Shown here: piece by piece, positions 8,494-17,872 of the stretch
Numbering within the stretch: the first letter of the stretch is position 1
Layout: every line of letters starts with the position of its first letter
DNA from: Gammaproteobacteria bacterium
GTDB taxonomy: Bacteria > Pseudomonadota > Gammaproteobacteria > Pseudomonadales > JAUIET01
Length of the DNA stretch: 64,000 nucleotides
Assembly: GCA_030429735.1 (NCBI GenBank)
Contig: JAUIET010000006.1
Location: 247,091-311,090, forward strand
Direction of reading: 5' to 3'
Made by a program: the position numbers and the translations under genes
The notes under the pieces: model-generated
What the model saw: only the letters and a program-made list of their open reading frames with translations
Databases searched by the model: none
Told to the model about the DNA's origin: nothing

Positions 8494-10890
8494 ATGCAGA
8501 TTTTAAATTGCTCGTTGAGACTTACAATAGGTCTGTTTGTCGCGATTAGCGTGTCAGCAGCCAACACAACATACGCAGCTGGTCCTTGCTCGGCAATGCT
8601 TCCTACATCCACTGCGTTTGATTTACGCGAAGGCGCGTCCGAATTTTCTATTCGCATGGGTGAATACGAAGTATGTGTACCTAAAAACCGGTTTGGACTG
8701 ACCGTACTCAAGAGCGGCAAGCCGCTGATCACGAATGCGACATCAAGTGTCGTCTTTAAAAACCGCGAATTGGTCGTAGGCGAACCGTCAGAATATTACT
8801 ATGACAGTGAAAACAGCTGGTTGGAACTACGTGGTTGGTACTCTCGGAGCGAAAACTTGTGGTATGTCGCTCGGTATCAGTTTTATCACGACAAGCCATT
8901 TATTAAAGTTTCATTCTCTATCACTGACCGCCACGATGATCACCCAAGCGAAGCATCCTGGGACAAAAATTTTTGGCACAAACGGGTTATTCAAAACCTT
9001 CGCTTTGACATAGAAACAGAAACTCTGCACAAAGAGAGTAGTGTGGAGCAGCTAAATGCCTATTCAGGTGGGAGAAACGGAAATTATCCACTGATCGTCA
9101 CGGAAGCAAACACCGGGCCGGCGCATTGGCGAGGCGAGCACTTCGACGACGGCTACTTTCAGATAACACACCCACGCGATGGCGGTAAAAGCCTGTTGAG
9201 AATCTACCCCAAGCTGCAGGGTGAGCTGACGTTTAGCTTGCAACAAAGGCCATTGATTTACCCCTATCCATCTGCAGATGGCGTTACTGTCAACGTGGTT
9301 TCCAACGGAAATATCGTATCAAGCCAACAGATTGACCAGCAAAAAAAGTCGAACTCCATAGCTGGCAAGCATAATTTCAGTGCTGATGACTACGTTGAAC
9401 TCCGCACAACCGGCAATGAGGAAGGCGACCGTATAGTCTTTGGCGCGCTGAAGGTTCGTTCAACAGGCAGGTCACCAACCCTGATCGAACCCGTTCAAAT
9501 GCCTGACGCGGTTTTGGAATCAAACAACTTTGCGCTCCATATCAAGGATTTTGCAAAGAAGTTCCCGTTACGCGCAGAGTCACATCACAACAGAATATCC
9601 TGGGTTGCTCTTCGTGATCCAACAATCTTATATGGTGGTGCTGGTTTTACGCTCGACTTTGCCTTGTCTCTGGATGCGCAATCGCATGACAGTGCTGAAT
9701 TGCAAGCCGTTCTTAACGCCGCTCCCAAACCCGCTTTTCCAGACTGGTGGTTAGCGATGGACGGCATGCCGAGTACCAACCAGGAGTATTTGTCCCTTCT
9801 TCGAGAGAGTTTCGACTTAATCACACTCTGGGATGTTATCTATGATAATCGCGGCTGGAAAAACTATGGAGACTACCAGATCAGCAATTCGTATCATGAC
9901 GAGAATGGTCAGGCGGTAATTTCCTGGGCTGCACTGCAATACGATTTAACGCTGGGAATGATGTTGAGCTGGGCAAGCACCAATGATGAACGTTTGTGGA
10001 ACAGGGCGCATGCCGCTGTGCGCAACATCATGGATGTGCAGGTAGTCAAGTTTCATCCATACAGTAGAAAACAATCAGGTGCAGGAGTGCGAAAAGGCAC
10101 TTGCCCCGTTCCGGAGTCGCATTGGTGTACCCCGGCAATTCCAGAATACAATTACCATACCCGTTCTTTGTTGCTCTACAGCCATTTAACCGGTGAACTA
10201 TGGCCCAAAGAAATAGCCCGAATGCAAATAGATAACTCTGCCTATTTTGCTCTCACACGAACCGAGTGGACAACCAAGCACGACCGTATTGGCGGTTGGG
10301 CGCTACGTAATTTGTATTACGGCCATGTTCTTTTTGGAAACGAGGGCACTCGTTACATCTCAACACCCGAGTACGATTTTACACCGATGCCAGCGGGTAC
10401 TTCTTATAAAGCCATCGCAAACAAATTGGTGACTACTATTGTCAAGGAAATTGAATCCACCGGTGGATTGAGTGGCGAGCAACCGGTCTGGAGTGCTCAA
10501 CTTGTAGAAGGTTTAATAATAATGTTAGAAAACGATATGCTTGAGGATAGCCTTAAGCAAAGAACAAGCAGGGCAATCGAAGTTGCGGTGAACAAGGTGG
10601 CGCGCGAACAAATATTCAGAAAGAATGGCGTTTGGTCGATGGTTTACTACGACGATGGCCAATCAAAGGAGCCTGAACTAAGCAATCTGAATAATTACGG
10701 CTGGTTCTGGCTAAACAGCTTGGTATGGGTATCAAAGAACACCAGTTCTGATCACATAGCCTTAACACAGAACTTAACAAGATGGCTCATGGGAGAATTC
10801 AAAAACAATAGTGAGGTCAGAACACCAAGAGCCTGGTCTGGATTAATGGGCTTCCCTAGTTGGGCCATCAATGAGCTTAGCCAGGAGTAA
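8494..10890 (+). CDS. Secreted protein with alpha/alpha-toroid domain, possible polysaccharide lyase or hydrolase
   Basis: An upstream in-frame ATG exists at 8446, but AAGGTG lies 5 bases before the ATG at 8494 and a clean signal peptide begins there (LTIGLFVAISVSAANTTYA, cleavage before AGPC), so I use 8494: 798 residues. The N-terminal half is beta-rich. The C-terminal half is helical with repeated aromatic motifs (WKNYGDYQISNSYHDENG, WAALQYDLTLGMML, YNYHTRSLLLYSHL), as in alpha/alpha-barrel glycan-degrading enzymes. It reminds me of exo-rhamnogalacturonan-lyase (PcRGLX/YetA-like) proteins, but this is from memory only. A periplasmic enzyme that trims or clears the polymer would fit the locus. 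Confidence 0.55.
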   Translation: MQILNCSLRLTIGLFVAISVSAANTTYAAGPCSAMLPTSTAFDLREGASEFSIRMGEYEVCVPKNRFGLTVLKSGKPLITNATSSVVFKNRELVVGEPSEYYYDSENSWLELRGWYSRSENLWYVARYQFYHDKPFIKVSFSITDRHDDHPSEASWDKNFWHKRVIQNLRFDIETETLHKESSVEQLNAYSGGRNGNYPLIVTEANTGPAHWRGEHFDDGYFQITHPRDGGKSLLRIYPKLQGELTFSLQQRPLIYPYPSADGVTVNVVSNGNIVSSQQIDQQKKSNSIAGKHNFSADDYVELRTTGNEEGDRIVFGALKVRSTGRSPTLIEPVQMPDAVLESNNFALHIKDFAKKFPLRAESHHNRISWVALRDPTILYGGAGFTLDFALSLDAQSHDSAELQAVLNAAPKPAFPDWWLAMDGMPSTNQEYLSLLRESFDLITLWDVIYDNRGWKNYGDYQISNSYHDENGQAVISWAALQYDLTLGMMLSWASTNDERLWNRAHAAVRNIMDVQVVKFHPYSRKQSGAGVRKGTCPVPESHWCTPAIPEYNYHTRSLLLYSHLTGELWPKEIARMQIDNSAYFALTRTEWTTKHDRIGGWALRNLYYGHVLFGNEGTRYISTPEYDFTPMPAGTSYKAIANKLVTTIVKEIESTGGLSGEQPVWSAQLVEGLIIMLENDMLEDSLKQRTSRAIEVAVNKVAREQIFRKNGVWSMVYYDDGQSKEPELSNLNNYGWFWLNSLVWVSKNTSSDHIALTQNLTRWLMGEFKNNSEVRTPRAWSGLMGFPSWAINELSQE

Positions 10891-10911
10891 CAAGGCCCGC
10901 TCGGCAGTACC

Positions 10912-12390
10912 TTAAGCACCTCTCAATCGGTGAAAATACTCGAAGGCAAGGTGTCGACAACGATTATCAATGCAGATCACAATCAGCGCATAAAGAACAA
11001 TGCCACATAGTACCCTGGCAGAGATGTTCAAAAGTGGAGATCCCAGGGCTATCTGCTGCAGCACAAGACCCATCAGACTCGCAGCGAGAATATACTTAAA
11101 CAAGTGAGCAACCGAAAAGTTCAGCTTCAACAAAGCCCGGCCGGATATAAACATCATGCTACTAACAAGAAACAGGCTGATTAACGTAGCTGCGGCAGCC
11201 CCACTAATACCGAACTTTGGAATCAGTAAAAAATTAAGTCCAATATTGACAAAGCTGCAAATCAACGCCGGGATAAACAATTGAACGCTGCGTTTGTATA
11301 TATATAGCCCAGCAGCATAAATAAATGCAGTCGCATGAATCATTATTCCGGTTATGACAAACGGGAAAACCACTGCGCCTTCAGCATACTTTTCTGATGC
11401 CAGTAACACTAACAGGTCTTCACCAATGACCACAACACCCCACACAACTGCCGGGAGCAAAATAATATAAAAATGGAGCGCTGTATTAAGAAATTCAATC
11501 GTTGCATCTTCGCCCTCAGTAGACCAGAGCTTGAAATACGCAGGTTGAATGACGGAACTGACCGAAACAGCAATGAGCACATTAAACAATTCTGCAACAT
11601 TGTAAGCCGCCGAATAGAGACCTACTGCCTCTTTGTCCAGTAATAGGTCAAGAACCACTCTATCTGCCAGAGTATGGATAATAGTTGTGATTTCGTAACC
11701 CATCATCGGTACACTGTAAGCAAGCATTGCTTTAAACATGTCGTTATCAAAAGCGCTTAGCCGTATCTGCGTCGTTTGCCTAACCTTTAAAGCGCGAGCC
11801 ACAAGCACTATGGCAAGAAGTTCACCAATGAACATTGCAATAAAGAAGTTACTTACTTCAGCACCTATAAATAATACGCCAACGAGTATGGCTGCCAACA
11901 CCAGATATTTGCCATATACCTGAAGTGTTGCATAGGCTGCGCTGTGCTCCATAATTAGCAAGCAATTCAACAAACTGGAGTGCGCTGCTCGCACAACCAC
12001 CAATGCACCGAGCACCAGTAGCAAGCCGATGCTCATGGCGTAATTGCTGTCAAGATACGCATTAACGGTTTCAGACAGCAAATAGACCAGTACAACCAGT
12101 GCACTGACCAGCAAGCTGCAAAACAACATACCTAACAGCGCTGTCGAGAAATAGTTTCCTAACTTAGCGTCAACTTTGGCATCGTTATAGAAACGAACAA
12201 CGGAATTTTGTAAACCGCCTTTGGAAAACGCCGTCCAAAAAGTGAGAAGCGCGTTTATAAGGCTGATGGTGCCATATTCCTCAACACTGAATACTCTTGT
12301 CAGAATTGGAAACGAAATCAGACTTGATACAACGATCAATAAACTGGCAAACGAGAATGCCGATGCCCTTTTGAGTAGTAATGCCAGCAT
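10912..12390 (-). CDS. Polysaccharide flippase, Wzx/MATE-like (oligosaccharide translocase)
   Basis: 492 residues, hydrophobic throughout, with about 12-14 predicted membrane segments. The N-terminal ISFPILTRVFSVEEYGTISL is the usual signature of the polysaccharide-transporter family. It should move lipid-linked repeat units across the inner membrane. The gene lies 21 bases after the O-antigen-ligase-like gene, so the two probably share a transcript, and it is the last gene of the long minus-strand operon. The plus-strand secreted enzyme gene ends only 21 bases away in convergent orientation. Confidence 0.85.
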   Translation of the reverse strand: MLALLLKRASAFSFASLLIVVSSLISFPILTRVFSVEEYGTISLINALLTFWTAFSKGGLQNSVVRFYNDAKVDAKLGNYFSTALLGMLFCSLLVSALVVLVYLLSETVNAYLDSNYAMSIGLLLVLGALVVVRAAHSSLLNCLLIMEHSAAYATLQVYGKYLVLAAILVGVLFIGAEVSNFFIAMFIGELLAIVLVARALKVRQTTQIRLSAFDNDMFKAMLAYSVPMMGYEITTIIHTLADRVVLDLLLDKEAVGLYSAAYNVAELFNVLIAVSVSSVIQPAYFKLWSTEGEDATIEFLNTALHFYIILLPAVVWGVVVIGEDLLVLLASEKYAEGAVVFPFVITGIMIHATAFIYAAGLYIYKRSVQLFIPALICSFVNIGLNFLLIPKFGISGAAAATLISLFLVSSMMFISGRALLKLNFSVAHLFKYILAASLMGLVLQQIALGSPLLNISARVLCGIVLYALIVICIDNRCRHLAFEYFHRLRGA

Positions 12391-12411
12391 TATCGGCTGC
12401 AGGTGCTGCGG

Positions 12412-13752
12412 CTAAACACGATCTTCCAGCCGTTTTACCCAGGCCGGTTCGTCATCTTTCCCGTTATCACCATGATATTGGCTGCCGGCTACCTGCTCAT
12501 CCGGTACTGCGTTCTCCTCGCGTTCATCACCCAGACGATACCCTTCTTCAATCAGTATCGCGTAGCGAGACACCAGTGCAGCCATTACCCAGTAGTTAGC
12601 CATCACTTCACCCGACTGGAAAGTACTGCTGGTAACGTTTGACATTGCAACAGCAATTGCGCTGATCGAAAAACCCAGACCCAGTACCGTCGCTTCAGGA
12701 TTGTTTGTCTCTTTACCCGCTCGATACAAGCGCCGACCCACGGCGAAAAAACCATACAGTAGAGACAGAAACGCAATCAAGCCAAGATACCCCGCCTCTG
12801 TCCAAATCAGAAAATAGGAACTGTGCGCATCGCGAGCTTTCACCCATTCCGGCAAGTACGGATCAATACGGATCTTGAATTGATTGTAACCGATACCAAT
12901 TGGGTTGCTTTTAATCAATTCCCAGGCGCCCGCCCAAATCTCAAACCGTGAGTCTGCACTTTCCTCGAGTTTTTCCTCTCCTGTATCCTGATCGACTTCC
13001 GCGGTATTTTCGACCCTGGAGACCACGCTGTCGGGCGCCCAGGCCGCGTAGTTGAGCACCAAGATACCGACAAACACAGCCGCCATCATGCTTCGACTGA
13101 TTGCTATAAGAAAAGTCCCTGCCGCGATAGCCATATAAGCCTGGCGCGAATAGGTAAAAAATGCAGCCATAAGACCCATGAAAAACAAAGCCGTCGCCAC
13201 CATTTTCACTCTGGCATCTTCTTTGTAGTACATCATGAAGGCAGCGGCGACAGGGCTCAGTACCGCAAAATAAGCGCCAGCATAATTTGGGTTCCCTGTT
13301 TCCAGACCAAATGCACCGACCAGGCGGATCTTTGGTGAAAAGCCAAAGAAGGCCGCCTCTCGAATGATCTCCAGACTCATCATGCCATACGTGAAAGCAA
13401 CCGCGACAAACATGAACCTGAGCGTCTTAATGTCCTGTACCGCTCGAAAAAACAGAAAGTAAAGCGTCGCGTAGAATACCAGGGTCTTGTAAAGAATTAT
13501 GTCCTGAATAAAGTGAGGAGATTTGAATAAAGACAGCAGCAAAGCAAATCCCATGATAAAGAAATAGAACAGGATTTTGCCTTTAAGCGGTGATGCAGCC
13601 TCACTTAGCTTGGGTTGGCCCAGTGCGGCGGCCAGGGCAATAAGAAATAGAACGTTGAAAACGTTGATACCGCGAATTCCAAGGCTCTGCGGAAAATGCG
13701 CTTGCTCGGGAACATAAAAAATCAGTACGAAAAGAATGAATTTGAGAAACAT
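12412..13752 (-). CDS. O-antigen polymerase/ligase family membrane protein (Wzy/WaaL type)
   Basis: 446 residues with about ten membrane helices in the first 250 residues and after residue 320. Between them is a larger periplasmic loop containing RFEIWAGAWELIKSNPIGIGYNQF and AHSSYFLIWTEAGYLGLIAFL, the conserved Wzy_C core of O-antigen polymerases and ligases. Polymerase (Wzy) and ligase (WaaL) cannot be told apart by sequence. The opening FVPEQAHFPQSLGIRG-like segment resembles the O-glycosylation ligase associated with exosortase systems. The charged C-terminal tail (GDEREENAVPDEQ) is cytoplasmic and poorly conserved. With the adjacent flippase it points to a Wzx/Wzy-dependent pathway. Confidence 0.82.
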   Translation of the reverse strand: MFLKFILFVLIFYVPEQAHFPQSLGIRGINVFNVLFLIALAAALGQPKLSEAASPLKGKILFYFFIMGFALLLSLFKSPHFIQDIILYKTLVFYATLYFLFFRAVQDIKTLRFMFVAVAFTYGMMSLEIIREAAFFGFSPKIRLVGAFGLETGNPNYAGAYFAVLSPVAAAFMMYYKEDARVKMVATALFFMGLMAAFFTYSRQAYMAIAAGTFLIAISRSMMAAVFVGILVLNYAAWAPDSVVSRVENTAEVDQDTGEEKLEESADSRFEIWAGAWELIKSNPIGIGYNQFKIRIDPYLPEWVKARDAHSSYFLIWTEAGYLGLIAFLSLLYGFFAVGRRLYRAGKETNNPEATVLGLGFSISAIAVAMSNVTSSTFQSGEVMANYWVMAALVSRYAILIEEGYRLGDEREENAVPDEQVAGSQYHGDNGKDDEPAWVKRLEDRV

Positions 13753-13913
13753 GCATTCAACCTACTACCGATTGTATCTGTATGATTATTCTGCAGGGGT
13801 ACATAATTCTGGCCACTGGAAGTTCCTTCTATAAGCCGTTTTACCTGATAAAAAAGCGGCTTGAATGCTCTTCTTCATTGGCTAGTCTGGCTCAGTTCGC
13901 GGAACGAAGTGAG

Positions 13914-14729
13914 TTATTTGGGAACAAAAATGCCGTTCCACTCCAGTTCTTGCGCCAATTCATAGCCCCAGCCTTCCATCAACTTAACGACGGCGGCTGT
14001 AGAAGACACAAAACCGAACAAGTTGCCATCGCAGAGTTCTATAACAACTACCGGACGATGCTCTTTCAGTAGGGTAGCCATGCCATGCAGCGCACGTTCC
14101 TCAGCGCCTTCAATGTCCATTTTTATAAGGCCTACTTTCTTACCCAGTTGATTCAGGTGTTCGTGGAATTCCGTCAGTTTGTCCAACTGAGCTACCGCGA
14201 CTTCCGAATGCCCACCTTCCCTGAAGTGCGGGTTTGGTCCTAACAACGAAGATTTGCCTGCATGTGTTAATGGTTGCACCAAAGTCGCAGTTCCGTCTTC
14301 ATTAGACAGCGCAACACGCATAACTTTTACTAAGGATCCCAGCTCGTTTACTTCTATCGATTGATCGAGGCAGTCCGCCGTTTCTTTGTGCGGTTCAAAA
14401 GCGACTACGTGGCAACCAACGTCTCTTGCCACACCTAAGCTGTGCAGGCCTAGATTGGCGCCAACATCGACAAACACTGTGTCTTTGCTGGCATACTCAC
14501 GAAGAATCCGCGAGGTACGTGGCTCATACGTTCCAAAACAACGAAACCATTGAGATAAATGATCGTCAGGGCGAACGTACAATTTTAATCCAGAATTCAT
14601 GATCGTTGGCTGCGGCAAAGTATCGAACTCTGCTTTTGTTTTGTCGGAAAGAAAATTGTAAATTCTCAGGTGGCCCCGATCAAAAGGCCATAACCGCAGT
14701 AACTTTGACACTAGACTTGCTGAAAACAT
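13914..14729 (-). CDS. FkbM-family methyltransferase
   Basis: 271 residues. VFVDVGANLGLHSLGVARD (about residues 90-108) is the SAM-binding motif I of the FkbM family, followed by VVAFEPHKETADCL and, later, LIKMDIEGAEERALHGM, the conserved D-x-E-G-x-E segment. FkbM enzymes O-methylate sugars or polyketides. In this operon a sugar hydroxyl is the likely target. It is the third methyltransferase family member in the locus. The 161-base gap to the downstream ligase gene holds an imperfect stem (about 13832-13862) without a clear T-tract. Confidence 0.82.
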   Translation of the reverse strand: MFSASLVSKLLRLWPFDRGHLRIYNFLSDKTKAEFDTLPQPTIMNSGLKLYVRPDDHLSQWFRCFGTYEPRTSRILREYASKDTVFVDVGANLGLHSLGVARDVGCHVVAFEPHKETADCLDQSIEVNELGSLVKVMRVALSNEDGTATLVQPLTHAGKSSLLGPNPHFREGGHSEVAVAQLDKLTEFHEHLNQLGKKVGLIKMDIEGAEERALHGMATLLKEHRPVVVIELCDGNLFGFVSSTAAVVKLMEGWGYELAQELEWNGIFVPK

Positions 14730-14813
14730 AGCACACTACTCACTTGTATTAGGTGTTGAGCAATTTACATCGCCGAGCTTTTGCTCCAACGACAGATTAA
14801 ACCAATTTTTGGA

Positions 14814-16013
14814 TCAGACAGTTTGCGCTTGAGCATCATTAGATGATTCTCGCGAACGAAACTGTCTGATCTTTTCCTTAAGCTTCGCCGGTACTTGATG
14901 GTAGTACCATCTACGCAGCACCCATAAGGGGTGTTTGCTCAGCATTCTCTTACGAATAAAGAGCGAATATGTGTAAAGATACTCTTCATATTCAATTCGC
15001 TTTTCATCGTTATAGTATTGAGACAGCGCAGCCCAATTCAGAGGCTTTCCGGTCTTCAGCCACTCAGGTGCGTAGCGACAGAGTGTAAGAACGTCGCTGA
15101 ACGCTTTGTTGATGCCCATGCCAGAACAGGGGCAGATTCTCCCATACGCATCACCAATCAGCACAATACCTGGTTGATGAAAGCCACTGGACTTCATGAC
15201 ACTGACAGAACCACACTCTACCCTGCCAACGGCTTGCCATTCACCGGTTACTTTCTTCACGTTCGGTGCAAGGTGGTTTAACTTAGCGTTAATAGTTTCA
15301 ATGTCGCTTTTGATGAAGCCTCGCGTATTTACGCCCCCAGCGGGCCAATAGGTAAACAAATTTGCCCGATAAGTGCCGTCCATTGTCGGAAAGATATTCA
15401 TGTAGTCCACGCCATCTTTGCAGATTCGCACTGACACCGAATCCGTCGGTAAGGAAAAACCGGGGCCTGGTTCAATATCAAAACCGAAAGTAGATGAATG
15501 CTTATGACTAATGATCTCGCGTTCAATACCCAGGTTTTTCAAGAGACCTGTTGACGCACCTGTTGCCACGACAAGCAGCTTGCAATCCAGCGTGTTGCCG
15601 GAATCCAGAGTAATTCGTTGATTGCCAGGTGATGAATCAACTTGATCAACCCGATCAATCAGAACTTGTATACCCTCAACATTGGACACATCGGATCTGA
15701 GGCGAGAGACCAGATGCCACAGAGGAATGGAGTAATCTTTGTTGCGAATAATGTTTTCGATTTTCGACCCTTTGATCGTGGCGGTACTGTGAAGCGGTAG
15801 CGCCAGGCTTTCAAGCCTGTCGATCAGGCCCAATTCGGTCAAAATTTCAGCTGCCGGTCGCGAGATTCGCTCGGCTTTAAACACACGTGGTGCTGAGCTT
15901 TTTGGGTCCACCAAAGTCACTGACAGACCTCGTTCATGCAAAGCCCACGCGGCAACGGCACCGGCTATGCCAGCTCCAGCAATCACTACGTCAGTTTCAG
16001 TGTTTAAATTCAT
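14814..16013 (-). CDS. FAD-dependent oxidoreductase (geranylgeranyl-reductase / PHBH-like)
   Basis: About 399 residues from the ATG at 16013; a GTG three codons upstream (16022) is possible, and neither has a clear ribosome site. The N-terminal dinucleotide fold DVVIAGAGIAGAVAAWALHE binds FAD, and IGDAYGRICPCSGMGINKAF (about residues 280-300) is the second FAD motif. The family includes geranylgeranyl reductases and aromatic or halogenating flavoenzymes. In an exopolysaccharide operon it might act on the polyprenyl carrier or on a pigment-like modification; both are guesses. Fold and cofactor are well supported, substrate is not. Confidence 0.7.
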   Translation of the reverse strand: MNLNTETDVVIAGAGIAGAVAAWALHERGLSVTLVDPKSSAPRVFKAERISRPAAEILTELGLIDRLESLALPLHSTATIKGSKIENIIRNKDYSIPLWHLVSRLRSDVSNVEGIQVLIDRVDQVDSSPGNQRITLDSGNTLDCKLLVVATGASTGLLKNLGIEREIISHKHSSTFGFDIEPGPGFSLPTDSVSVRICKDGVDYMNIFPTMDGTYRANLFTYWPAGGVNTRGFIKSDIETINAKLNHLAPNVKKVTGEWQAVGRVECGSVSVMKSSGFHQPGIVLIGDAYGRICPCSGMGINKAFSDVLTLCRYAPEWLKTGKPLNWAALSQYYNDEKRIEYEEYLYTYSLFIRKRMLSKHPLWVLRRWYYHQVPAKLKEKIRQFRSRESSNDAQAQTV

Positions 16014-16162
16014 ACAATGCACGATGCCAGCAATAGCAGTGTTTCAAAAATCAACTGCTAAAATCTAAGCCTAGCCCATCGCAGGAAATGTACTTAGCTG
16101 GAAGCTTCCGTCTGTCTGCGATGCCTGTTTAATTAGCTACCGCCAGCGGCCTCTACGCGGTG

Positions 16163-17512
16163 TTAATTAGCGGCGAAGTTATACGCCCACACAATATTGA
16201 AAGAAAATCTCAACTCCTCGTAGTCGTTCCCTGGTACGTTGCTTTCCCGCTCCTGCTGGCCAGCGCTGAAACCTAATTGAAGATTTCGCAGCCACGCATA
16301 CGTAAAGTTCACGCCGTAAGTATATTCATCATCTTTGCGTAATGGCGCAGTGTTAAGAAAGTCTCGTTCAAGGTATTGAGCGCCGAGGCCCATCGTAAAG
16401 TCGCTGGTAAACGCATAGTTGAATCCAATATTAAAACTGAGCGCATCCTGGTCAATTGCTTGAATCTCATAGTCCAGTTTATTCAGCGCTGCACTCAAGA
16501 CGAGCTCACACCGACTACAAACGTTAAGGAAGGAATAACCGATTGACGAGTTTTCCGTTAACAATACATCAATCTGATTGAAATTCTGAGCGCCACCGCT
16601 GCCCAATGCGTACCTGTTATCTGACAGCAATGTTGTCTCGAAAGAACCCAGCGAGGTGTCCGTGAATAGTCTTTCATAGAGCAGTATCAAGGGGCTTCCA
16701 TTCAATACGTAACTGGCACTTATTCGGCCTATAGGACCCGACACGTCCTCACCGGTCAGCGTTTCAGCTTCACCATAGCCAAGGCGAATCTGATAATTGC
16801 CCGCTCGTAGATTCGCCGTGTACTCTGCGACCAGAACGGAGAACGACTGTTCTGAACCAATTTCGTAGTCAACTTCCTCATGACCTGCTCGAATTGCGAA
16901 TTGGCTAACACCGGAAAGTTCGCGCACCCATTCTATCGAGCCACCCACTCGTTCACTATTGCTTTGTACACTTCGCTCAAAGTCAATATCTGTATATCTT
17001 GGTTTAAACACAAGATCATCAGCCGTGCCTAGCGCAAGTATAATATTGGGTCCGGTAGAAAAGACGTTTCGAGTTTCATCATTGTTATTGGTTGGTGCGA
17101 GACGATTATCGGCCGTGTTTTCAGTTCGCAAGTGCATAAACTCCCACTCGAAGCGGCGTGGTATAGGAACCCATGTAATCAAGCCTCGACCTGAAATATT
17201 ATTGTTGTCGCGCTGAAAATCATCTTTGTAATCGAGACCTATCAGGGAGTAATCAAGATCCATGAAATAAAGGGGCGAGTCGTGATCTAGTCGAGCATTC
17301 ACCTGCAGTTGACGCACATGATCGGATTGTTCATTTCCCGCTGTTAACAGATTCACGTTGTCGCTAGTTGCATAAGTAGCACCAACCTGCACGCCGAAAT
17401 CGATCGCGTACGTCGCTGTTGAAAACGCAGGTGCAAGTAATAGAACGAACGCTTTACTCAGCAAATGATTACACTGCGTTTTTCCTTTGCGGAACATTTT
17501 TGCCATCTTCAT
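16163..17512 (-). CDS. Outer-membrane beta-barrel protein of the exopolysaccharide locus
   Basis: 449 residues with a signal peptide (LLSKAFVLLLAPAFSTATYA, cleavage before IDFG). The mature part is a long run of alternating amphipathic strands and ends in an aromatic-rich strand (FSFNIVWAYNF), as outer-membrane barrels do. AGGTG lies 5 bases before the start codon. It resembles the outer-membrane proteins found in exosortase-type (PEP-CTERM) polysaccharide operons, where a barrel may form the secretion pore or help assembly. No transporter family can be named with certainty. A 360-base gap separates it from the kinase-like gene upstream, so it may have its own promoter. Confidence 0.72.
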   Translation of the reverse strand: MKMAKMFRKGKTQCNHLLSKAFVLLLAPAFSTATYAIDFGVQVGATYATSDNVNLLTAGNEQSDHVRQLQVNARLDHDSPLYFMDLDYSLIGLDYKDDFQRDNNNISGRGLITWVPIPRRFEWEFMHLRTENTADNRLAPTNNNDETRNVFSTGPNIILALGTADDLVFKPRYTDIDFERSVQSNSERVGGSIEWVRELSGVSQFAIRAGHEEVDYEIGSEQSFSVLVAEYTANLRAGNYQIRLGYGEAETLTGEDVSGPIGRISASYVLNGSPLILLYERLFTDTSLGSFETTLLSDNRYALGSGGAQNFNQIDVLLTENSSIGYSFLNVCSRCELVLSAALNKLDYEIQAIDQDALSFNIGFNYAFTSDFTMGLGAQYLERDFLNTAPLRKDDEYTYGVNFTYAWLRNLQLGFSAGQQERESNVPGNDYEELRFSFNIVWAYNFAAN

Positions 17513-17872
17513 TTCATCACCTGTTGTTCAGCGAACACTCGAGCTTCCAATAACAAACCTTGTTAAGCTTCACTCAGCCAAGCTGAATATCGAGTCATTT
17601 CTAACGCCAAGCACATCTGTTTGCGCGCGAGAAACTGCCAATTCTTAAGCATTTCTTTGATAATAGACTGCAATTTTGATATCCGCCAATTAGCGAAAAA
17701 GGTATCAACTGGACTTTTAGGTGGCTTAGAAATAGATTGACTAGAGAAGTATTACTTGCGTTAGATACTTGCTTTAGCACTCAATACCCAAACGTAGATC
17801 GGGCATGATTGAAGCTCACAGACATAGCAAGCCCGTACTGCGGTGCGGGCAGATGGATTGAGAGCAGCCACA
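17513..17872. other. Gene-free interval before the outer-membrane barrel gene
   Basis: No convincing coding frame on either strand. Near 17830-17849 is a GC stem (GCCCG/CGGGC) just downstream of the kinase-like gene without a T-tract; it may be a weak terminator or processing site. On the minus strand a TTGATA hexamer near 17710 could be a -35 element for the barrel gene, but its -10 partner is poor. The region therefore probably carries regulatory sequence, with no element firm enough to name. Confidence 0.4.
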
